Shown here in pieces: positions 33,148-38,192 of a stretch of 38,192 nucleotides of DNA (its first letter is position 1; each line of letters starts with the position of its first letter). The position numbers and the translations under genes are program-made. Source of the DNA: Actinomycetota bacterium. GTDB taxonomy: Bacteria; Actinomycetota; CADDZG01; WHSQ01. Location: NCBI GenBank assembly GCA_009380005.1, contig WHSQ01000002.1, positions 89,619 to 127,810 on the forward strand, read 5' to 3'. Under the pieces are notes generated by a model. It was given only the letters and a program-made list of their open reading frames with translations, was not told the DNA's origin and ran no database searches.

Positions 33148-33847
33148 GATCCGTGACCTGAGCACCGGGTACGGCGCGATCCCCGTGCTGCAGGGCCTCT
33201 CCTTCGACGTCGAAGAGGGCGAGACGGCCGTCCTGCTCGGCCTCAACGGAGCGGGCAAGACGACGACGATCCTGACCATCGCCGGCCTGCACGAAGCGTG
33301 GGGTGGCTCGGTGACGTTCGACGGCAAGGAAATCACCGGGCGGGATCCGAAGCGGTTAGTCGCAGAGGGCATCGTCCTGATCCCCGAGGGCCGGCACGTG
33401 TTCCCGCAGCTCACGATCGCGCAGAACCTTCGCCTGGGAGCGTGGCCGTACCGGAAGGATCGTGGCGGCAACCGGGAGAGGATCGAGCAGGCCGTCGAGT
33501 ACTTCCCCCGCCTGCGTGAACGTTGGGCGCAGATGGCGGGGACCCTGTCCGGAGGCGAGCAGCAGATGCTCGCCATCGCGCGCGGCTTGATGGCCCGGCC
33601 AAAGATGCTCCTCATAGATGAAGCGTCGCTGGGCCTGTCGCCGAAACTCACCCACACGGTGTTCGACGTCGTTCGCCAGATCAACCTGGCCGGCACGACG
33701 GTGCTGATGGTCGAGCAGAACGCCGGTGTTCTGAAACTGGCCGACCGCGCCTTCGTCATGGAGAAGGGAACGATCGTCTACTCGGGGGCCGGCGCGGACA
33801 TGAACTCCGCCGACATCCGGCAGGCGTACATGGGAGCCCCCGCCTAA
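33134..33847 (+). CDS. livF: LivF-type ABC transporter ATP-binding protein
   Basis: A 237-residue ATPase, the second NBD of the transporter. Walker A GLNGAGKTT is at 36-44, the signature LSGGEQQ is canonical, Walker B is MLLIDEASLGLSP and the H-loop lies in LMVEQNA, where Gln replaces His as is usual for LivF. The start is ATG at 33134 inside the livG 3' end (14-nt overlap); a longer open frame upstream has no family similarity. Its TAA stop overlaps the stop of the convergent Rossmann-like gene by 4 bp, leaving no room for an intergenic terminator. Confidence 0.95.
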   Translation: MSFLEIRDLSTGYGAIPVLQGLSFDVEEGETAVLLGLNGAGKTTTILTIAGLHEAWGGSVTFDGKEITGRDPKRLVAEGIVLIPEGRHVFPQLTIAQNLRLGAWPYRKDRGGNRERIEQAVEYFPRLRERWAQMAGTLSGGEQQMLAIARGLMARPKMLLIDEASLGLSPKLTHTVFDVVRQINLAGTTVLMVEQNAGVLKLADRAFVMEKGTIVYSGAGADMNSADIRQAYMGAPA

Positions 33848-34374
33848 CTCGGAGGCTCCAGCTTCAAGCGGGCCCACTCCTCGTCGCGGGTCAGATCAAC
33901 CTCCAGATGGACGTCGCCCGCCAGATCGTCGGCGGCGTCTAAGGCCTCCACCACCGCCTCGAACGGCACCGTCCTGCGGAGCCGGCCGCGGAGCTTCCCG
34001 GTGTGGATCACCACGTAGGGCAAGCCGGAGGTGCTCAACGTCTCCACCGCCTCCGCCGAATGCTTGGAACCCCACATCACGACCCTGACACCCTCGATGC
34101 GCTTCGCGGCAGCGACCACTGCGCGCACGATGTCGCGGTGGGTCGGTACGACGGCTTCCTCGTAGACGACGATCGTCCGGGCATGGGTCGCGGCACGCTC
34201 GATCAAGTCTTCGTCCGTCCTCGATCCCTGGGCCACGTGCGCGTCGCCGGGGTCGACATGGTCGATCATCCCGTCGTCCTCCACGAGGATCCCGACGACA
34301 TCGCCCTGTTCAACCAGCCGGCGGGCCAGCAGCCCATCGATGTGTGTGTTCCCTGCGACTATGAGAACGCTCAC
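33844..34374 (-). CDS. TrkA-N/Rossmann-like nucleotide-binding protein
   Basis: A 176-residue protein starting VSVLIVAGNTHIDGLLARRLVE. The first 75 residues read like a TrkA-N or NAD(P)-binding Rossmann half: strand, loop AGNTHIDG (not a classic GxGxxG), helix, strand VVGILVEDD, then DAHVAQGSRTDEDLIERA, like the GDATDEEVL segment of RCK proteins. The rest is an alpha/beta continuation ending LKLEPPS. The GTG start (34372-34374) overlaps the lipid-kinase stop by 4 nt (GTGA), so the two are coupled. A role in ligand sensing or as a short dehydrogenase-like protein is possible; no catalytic residues are evident. Confidence 0.7.
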   Translation of the reverse strand: MSVLIVAGNTHIDGLLARRLVEQGDVVGILVEDDGMIDHVDPGDAHVAQGSRTDEDLIERAATHARTIVVYEEAVVPTHRDIVRAVVAAAKRIEGVRVVMWGSKHSAEAVETLSTSGLPYVVIHTGKLRGRLRRTVPFEAVVEALDAADDLAGDVHLEVDLTRDEEWARLKLEPPS

Positions 34375-35291
34375 GCCTTGACCTTGAGCACATCTCGCGC
34401 TATCGAGAAGCGCGTCGCCCTGGCCCGCTCGAGGGGTTCGCCGTCGACGTGACGCTTGAAGGGCTCGTCCCCCGTGATCTCGAAGGTCTCGAGATCGCTC
34501 TCGTAGAAGGCGTCCTTGTCCTCGATCAAGTTCTTTGACACGACGCATCGCCAGGCATAGATGGGCAGCTCGTGCATCCGCATCTTGCGGAGACCGAATA
34601 CGTCGAGACCGCCGTCCAGCTCGACGCGGGGCGCTACCTGGACGCTGCGTTTGCCCAGGTAAGCGTACGGACCGGTGTTCGAGGCGATCGCCATGGCGAC
34701 ACGCACCTCGCCGAAGTCCCCCTTCACCGTCATCGTCGGGTCACGATAGCGGTACCCGCTCATCAACACGCGGAACGCGCTCCAGAAGAAGAAGAATTCC
34801 CCGAACCGTCGTTTCGCCAGGATGTCGAGGTCGACGCGTTCGGCGGCTTCCGCGTCGAAACCACAGCCCGCCGAGAAGGTGAAGTAACGGTCGTCCATCA
34901 GTCCCAGCGAGACTCGCCTCGAACGTTGGTACATCCGGTCGCGCAGATGACGGATCGCCTCGAAGGCATCCATCGGGATCCCCAAGGATCGCGCGAAGAC
35001 GTTCATCGTTCCGCCGGGGATGATCCCGAGCGTGGCATCCGTGCCGGCGAGTCCGTTGGCAACCTCGTTGACGTGTCCGTCCCCGCCGAACGCGATCACC
35101 AGCTCCCCTCCCGAATGGGCGACCTCTTTGGCGATGCCCACGCCGGTGGTGCGCGCCGTAGTGGAAACCTGATCGATCTCGAAGCTATCTCGGACGGCTT
35201 CCAGGACCCGTTCGCGCTCGTCGTCCGACAAGCGCCCGGCGTTAGGGTTGTCGATCAGGACGGCTACTGGGCGTCTGCCGCGGGCTGCCAT
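34371..35291 (-). CDS. Diacylglycerol kinase-family lipid kinase
   Basis: A 306-residue DAGK/YegS/LCB5-type kinase. The ATP-binding GGDGHVNEVANGL is at 69-81 and the glycine-rich segment IPGGTMNVFARSLGIP at 91-106 (normally GTxNDxA). The C-terminal sandwich domain has the DGEPL element (about 283-287) shared by bacterial members. Such enzymes phosphorylate diacylglycerol or related lipids at the inner membrane face; substrate not determined. The ATG at 35289-35291 has TAGGTT 7 nt upstream with no ribosome site, so a leaderless mRNA is likely. It is divergent from the MBL-fold gene (29 bp between starts) and coupled to the Rossmann-like gene. Confidence 0.93.
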   Translation of the reverse strand: MAARGRRPVAVLIDNPNAGRLSDDERERVLEAVRDSFEIDQVSTTARTTGVGIAKEVAHSGGELVIAFGGDGHVNEVANGLAGTDATLGIIPGGTMNVFARSLGIPMDAFEAIRHLRDRMYQRSRRVSLGLMDDRYFTFSAGCGFDAEAAERVDLDILAKRRFGEFFFFWSAFRVLMSGYRYRDPTMTVKGDFGEVRVAMAIASNTGPYAYLGKRSVQVAPRVELDGGLDVFGLRKMRMHELPIYAWRCVVSKNLIEDKDAFYESDLETFEITGDEPFKRHVDGEPLERARATRFSIARDVLKVKA

Positions 35292-35298
35292 GCCCGGA

Positions 35299-35304
35299 AA
35301 CCTA
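35299..35304 (-). promoter_or_regulatory. -10 box of a leaderless promoter (lipid kinase gene)
   Basis: On the minus strand TAGGTT ends 7 nt before the ATG at 35291. The same hexamer appears before the TPR gene. Confidence 0.5.
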
Positions 35305-35320
35305 TAGCGCGGAGAGAGTG

Positions 35321-36241
35321 ATGAGGGAACCGCTCGTTATCGACACGGTGATGCACGGCGTGACCGGCATCACCGCGGCCTTCGTCCTGCGCGGGGAGAA
35401 GACGGCTCTCGTCGAGACCGGTCCCAAGTCATCGGTGGATCACGTCCTGACCGGTCTGGAGGAAGCGGGGGTGGATGCTCTGGACTGGATCGTGGTGACC
35501 CACATCCATCTCGACCATGCGGGCGCGGCCGGCACGATCGCGGCTCGTTTCCCCGAGGCCACCGTCGCCGTGCATGGTCTCGGGGCGCCCCACCTGGTCG
35601 ATCCATCGAAGCTGTGGTCCAGCGCATCCCGCATCTACGGCGACCAGATGGATCGGCTCTGGGGCGGGATCGACCCGCTGCCCGCCGAGCGGATCCGGAT
35701 AGTGGAGGACGGCGACAAGATCGACCTGGGCGGCCGCTCCCTACAGGCCGTCGAGACGCCGGGTCATGCCGGACACCACCACGCCTTCGTGGACGACGAG
35801 ACCGGCATCGTGTTCGCCGGCGACGCCATCGGCGTGAGACTCCCGGACGTCGGCATCGTGCGACCGGCCACCCCCCCTCCGGAGTTCGGGCTCGAGCTCG
35901 CCATCGCATCGATCGAGAGGATCCGCGGATTGGGCGCCAAGGAGCTGTGGCCGACGCACTTCGGCGGTACCTCTCGGGGGTTCAACGGGTTGGACGTCGA
36001 CGGCGCGTGCGACGCCGGCATCGAATCGTTGCGCCAGTGGGCCGGCTGGGTCCGAGGCGGGCGCGAGAGGAGCCGCGACCTGGACGACGTGAGCCGCTAC
36101 GTCGAGGATCGGGCCCGAACCGCGATGGAGGCGGCCCTCGACCCGGCCGGGATCGCGCGGCTCGAGCAGACGACCTCGTACCGGATGAACACGATGGGCT
36201 ACATGCGGTATTTCGACAAGCTCGAACAGACCACGAGCTAG
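35321..36241 (+). CDS. Metallo-beta-lactamase-fold hydrolase
   Basis: A 306-residue MBL-fold protein. The metal-binding HIHLDH motif is at 61-66, followed by later ligands in ETPGHAGHHH and in FAGDAIG, and PTHFGGTSRG near the end of the core. This order fits the hydroxyacylglutathione-hydrolase/lactonase-like branch. About 85 residues after the core are helical and Arg-rich; the end repeats LEQTTS twice. The ATG at 35321 is chosen over a GTG three bases earlier because GGAGAG (35311-35316) is spaced 4 nt from it. The substrate is unknown. It converges on the TPR gene with a 28-bp gap. Confidence 0.9.
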   Translation: MREPLVIDTVMHGVTGITAAFVLRGEKTALVETGPKSSVDHVLTGLEEAGVDALDWIVVTHIHLDHAGAAGTIAARFPEATVAVHGLGAPHLVDPSKLWSSASRIYGDQMDRLWGGIDPLPAERIRIVEDGDKIDLGGRSLQAVETPGHAGHHHAFVDDETGIVFAGDAIGVRLPDVGIVRPATPPPEFGLELAIASIERIRGLGAKELWPTHFGGTSRGFNGLDVDGACDAGIESLRQWAGWVRGGRERSRDLDDVSRYVEDRARTAMEAALDPAGIARLEQTTSYRMNTMGYMRYFDKLEQTTS

Positions 36242-36269
36242 CGCGCCGGGAGCCCTCAGGCGCTAGTGG

Positions 36270-37064
36270 CTAGTGGCCGGACAGGCGGGCCGCTCGCTCG
36301 GGCGCGTCGGTGAGGTCTGGGTCCGCCGCCGCCACCGCTTCGAAGTACTCCCTCGCCTGCGTGAACCGACCTCGGCGTTCCAGCAGGTCGGCGAGGGCGT
36401 ACCAGGCGCGCATGTGATGGACCTCGGCCGTCGGAGGGTCGAGACGCAGGGTCATCATCCGGGCGATCGCTTCGTCGAGCCGGTCGAGGTCCGCCAGAGC
36501 TCCGGCCGCGACGATGGTCCCCTCGTAGGAGACTTCCGGATCCTCGAGGGCGGGATCGATCTCGTCGCAGAGCTCGAGGCCGCGATCGGGACGGCCCATC
36601 GCGCGGTAGGCATCGGCGAGGACCGGATTCTGTGACGTGGACCCCGAGATCCTGCGGAACGCGGCCAGCTCCCGTGCCGCCTCCTTCCACCGACCCATCC
36701 GGTGATAGACGAGCCCCAGAAGCTCGCGCGCGGTGACCGATCGCAACGCGATGTGCTTCGCCTGTTCGGCCAGCCGCAACGCCTCATCCATGTCGTCCGC
36801 CGCGAACGCGGCCGCGGCGTCGGCGAAGACCTTGACGAGGATGTCGCCCTTGCCGGGACGAGCCGTGGATCGCAGCTCCTTCACGACCTCGTCCGGGAGA
36901 TGGACGGGATCGTAGCTGGGCGCCACGACCTGCAAGGTGGGCGCCTCATCTCGCCGGCGCGGCGTGCGCGAGGAACGGCGTTCCGGTCTCGCTCGCTGCG
37001 ATCGATCCCGGCGGGGGCCGGGGGGCCTGCCGCCGTTGCCTCGCCGAGGTCTTCGCTCGCCCAT
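36270..37064 (-). CDS. TPR-repeat protein with a basic N-terminal extension
   Basis: A 264-residue protein. Residues 1-42 are extremely Arg-rich (about half basic), suggestive of nucleic-acid or membrane-surface contact. Residues 75-255 form helical pairs typical of tetratricopeptide repeats: AAAAFAADDMDEALRLAEQA, then ARELLGLVYHRMGRWKEAAREL, ADAYRAMGRPDRGLELCDE, and YALADLLERRGRFTQAREYFE. TPR proteins serve as scaffolds; the partner here is unknown. The ATG start has TAGGTT 6 nt upstream on the minus strand (leaderless type). It is divergent from the disrupted lipoprotein gene. Confidence 0.87.
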   Translation of the reverse strand: MGERRPRRGNGGRPPGPRRDRSQRARPERRSSRTPRRRDEAPTLQVVAPSYDPVHLPDEVVKELRSTARPGKGDILVKVFADAAAAFAADDMDEALRLAEQAKHIALRSVTARELLGLVYHRMGRWKEAARELAAFRRISGSTSQNPVLADAYRAMGRPDRGLELCDEIDPALEDPEVSYEGTIVAAGALADLDRLDEAIARMMTLRLDPPTAEVHHMRAWYALADLLERRGRFTQAREYFEAVAAADPDLTDAPERAARLSGH

Positions 37065-37070
37065 GCGCTC

Positions 37071-37076
37071 AACCTA
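37071..37076 (-). promoter_or_regulatory. -10 box of a leaderless promoter (TPR gene)
   Basis: TAGGTT on the minus strand ends 6 nt before the ATG at 37064; no ribosome site is present. Confidence 0.5.
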
Positions 37077-37126
37077 TGGCATCGAGACCAGCGCCCGACC
37101 CATGCGCCTTCGGGCAGAATTGGGCG

Positions 37127-37820
37127 GTGGCAGCAGCAGGCACGCCGGAGACATCGAGGAAGTGGTCGTGGAACTCTCTTCGCGGTGCGGCTCGCCTCGT
37201 CGTCCACGGGTTGCCGGCGCTCGTCCTTGTTCTCATCGCGGGGTGCTCGTTCCGCGAGGCGGCGTTGGAGCATCGACCGGCCCCACCGCTCGACGCTTCC
37301 CCCCAACGATCGCGACCGCCTGGCCGACATGTTCGACGACGAGCTCGAGCCCTTCGGGCTGCGGCTCACCCGAGGCGCACTCATCGATATCTCCGGTGAT
37401 AAGTACGAGCCTTCCGACGAGGGAACCCATCTCGCCCTGTACGTCGAGCCGGGGTCGGACGCCTACTCGGGTCTCGATTACCTCGCGAACCTGGTGCCGC
37501 TGACGAAGGTCTTCCTTCCCGAGGTGTTCGATCGCTGGCCGGGATTGATGTCCTTCGACGTCTGCCAGGAACCGCCCGGCGCGCTCGACTCGGATGAGGA
37601 GCCACCGCCGGAGACCCAGATCAACGTGAGCCGGGTCCAGTCGGACACCATCGACTGGGGCACGGTGGACGACGTCGACCTCCTGGCCGCGGCGTTCGGC
37701 GAGCCTCCCCAGGTCAGGCTCGTGATCTCGGAACGCATCCGGGCGCTGCCCGAGTACGACGAGCTCGTAGCGGAGGTGGAGGCCGAGACGGGGCTCACGC
37801 CCTCGAGCAGCTTGGAGTGA
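37127..37820 (+). pseudogene. Lipoprotein gene split by a single-base frameshift
   Basis: The front part (from GTG 37127; an ATG at 37076 is an alternative) encodes a hydrophobic signal ending in a lipobox, LVLIAGCS, with Cys about residue 40. The rest of the protein lies in a different frame from about 37305: NDRDRLADMFDDELEPFGLR and on to SSSLE at 37817, with good protein character and acidic composition. Removing one C from the C6 run at 37299-37304 joins the frames as DASPNDRDRL. So this is either an assembly or sequencing error in a homopolymer, or a real pseudogene. Intact, it would be a surface lipoprotein of about 230 residues of unknown function. I found no named family. Confidence 0.7.
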
Positions 37821-37892
37821 CGCGGCGCGACCCTGGGGCGCGGGCGCGACCTCCTGGCCGGCTCCTCTACGGCGGCTGTGCCCCGCTCGCGA

Positions 37893-37918
37893 AGAGAGCC
37901 GCCCGAAGGCGGCTCTCT
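37893..37918 (-). terminator. Hairpin terminator of the rRNA operon
   Basis: An 11-bp perfect stem (AGAGAGCCGCC at 37893-37903, its complement at 37908-37918) with loop CGAA lies 8 bp beyond the 5S rRNA 3' end. There is no T-tract, as is common in high-GC actinomycetes. It could also end the plus-strand lipoprotein transcript. Confidence 0.75.
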
Positions 37919-37926
37919 CGTGAGAA

Positions 37927-38045
37927 ATCCCGGCGACGACCTACTCTCCCACCCCGTCTCCAGGGCAGTACCATCGGCGCTGAAGGGCTTAACTGCTGGG
38001 TTCGGAATGGGACCAGGTGTTTCCCCTTCGCTATGGTCACCGGAA
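37927..38045 (-). rRNA. rrf: 5S ribosomal RNA
   Basis: Read on the minus strand, the gene begins near TTTCCGGTGACCATAGCG and ends near GTCGTCGCCGGG. Helix I closes between these ends (8 bp). The conserved internal segments CCCATTCCGAACCC and GGGAGAGTAGGTCG are intact. The length is about 119 nt. It follows the 23S gene by roughly 93 bp. The exact ends are estimates of a few bases. Confidence 0.96.
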
Positions 38046-38138
38046 ACCTGCAAACCTCGTGACCTACTTATCCAATTTTCAAGACGATCCAGGTTCGAAA
38101 CCGAACCTCGGACCATCCATAGCGAGCGCGAGCGAGAG

Positions 38139-38192
38139 CCAAGCCCTCGGCCTATTAGTACCGGTCGCCTGAACACATTGCGGTGTGTACAC
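38139..38192 (-). rRNA. rrl: 23S ribosomal RNA, 3' end (partial)
   Basis: The minus strand shows the conserved 23S tail ACCGGTACTAATAGGCCGAG followed by GGCTTGGCT; the gene runs out of the window. The 3' boundary (about 38139) is estimated. Confidence 0.92.

Noticed and set aside
36261-36280. Short repeat GCTAGTG twice, near the MBL and TPR gene ends
   Set aside because: It is a 7-bp repeat without the GTCGA core and not in 8-bp phase, so it is not part of the octamer set.

Overview
The window is a high-GC stretch of bacterial chromosome, most likely from a deep-branching actinomycete (Actinomycetota). The main reason is the minus-strand backbone phasin - small acidic ORF - tlyA - nadK - recN - steA - steB - pyrG - xerD - parA - scpA, which follows the order known from Mycobacterium (Rv1692-Rv1710 region). 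SteA and SteB are actinobacterial families. Frequent GTG/TTG starts and apparently leaderless genes (TAnnnT boxes 6-8 nt before the start codon) fit the same assignment. Species cannot be named from the sequence.

Regions. (1) 1-5.2 kb, chromosome segregation and neighbours: the first codons of scpA, trpS, a site-2 protease, a 1.9-kb gene-free tract, then a ParA ATPase overlapping a small ribbon-helix-helix-like partner. Nine clusters of a degenerate 8-bp tandem unit (best form YTTGTCGA) are scattered through this region and I saw none in the other 33 kb. This is the most interesting signal: a possible centromere-like site set for the ParA/RHH pair. (2) 5.4-7.1 kb, plus strand: MFS transporter and hotdog thioesterase. 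(3) 23.3-7.2 kb, minus strand: a long, tightly packed run of phasin-like protein, small ORF, tlyA, nadK, recN, steA, steB, murJ, GT4 glycosyltransferase, a phosphatase-fold/membrane fusion and a short MraY-like protein, followed by pyrG, ald, xerD and a DksA-type zinc-finger gene. The four genes from murJ to the MraY-like gene sit between steB and pyrG and suggest a cell-envelope glycan/lipid module. (4) 23.4-26.7 kb: rhomboid protease, HAD-IIA phosphatase, DUF1015 protein and a small membrane protein with a cysteine motif. (5) 26.9-33.8 kb: a complete branched-chain-amino-acid-type (HAAT) ABC transporter, preceded by a secreted, membrane-anchored companion protein. (6) 33.8-37.8 kb: Rossmann-like protein coupled to a diacylglycerol-kinase-family lipid kinase, a metallo-beta-lactamase-fold hydrolase, a TPR protein and a lipoprotein gene broken by one base in a C6 run. 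(7) 37.9 kb to the end: rRNA operon tail on the minus strand (23S 3' end, 5S rRNA, hairpin terminator).

How the genes work together: much of the window serves chromosome maintenance (ScpA, ParA/RHH, XerD, RecN), envelope building and division (SteA/SteB, MurJ, GT4, MraY-like), nucleotide/NAD supply (PyrG, NadK) and translation (TrpRS, TlyA, rRNA). The plus-strand transporter cluster is a separate nutrient-uptake unit. No mobile element, CRISPR array or tRNA was recognised. All calls come from reading the sequence; no database search was run.
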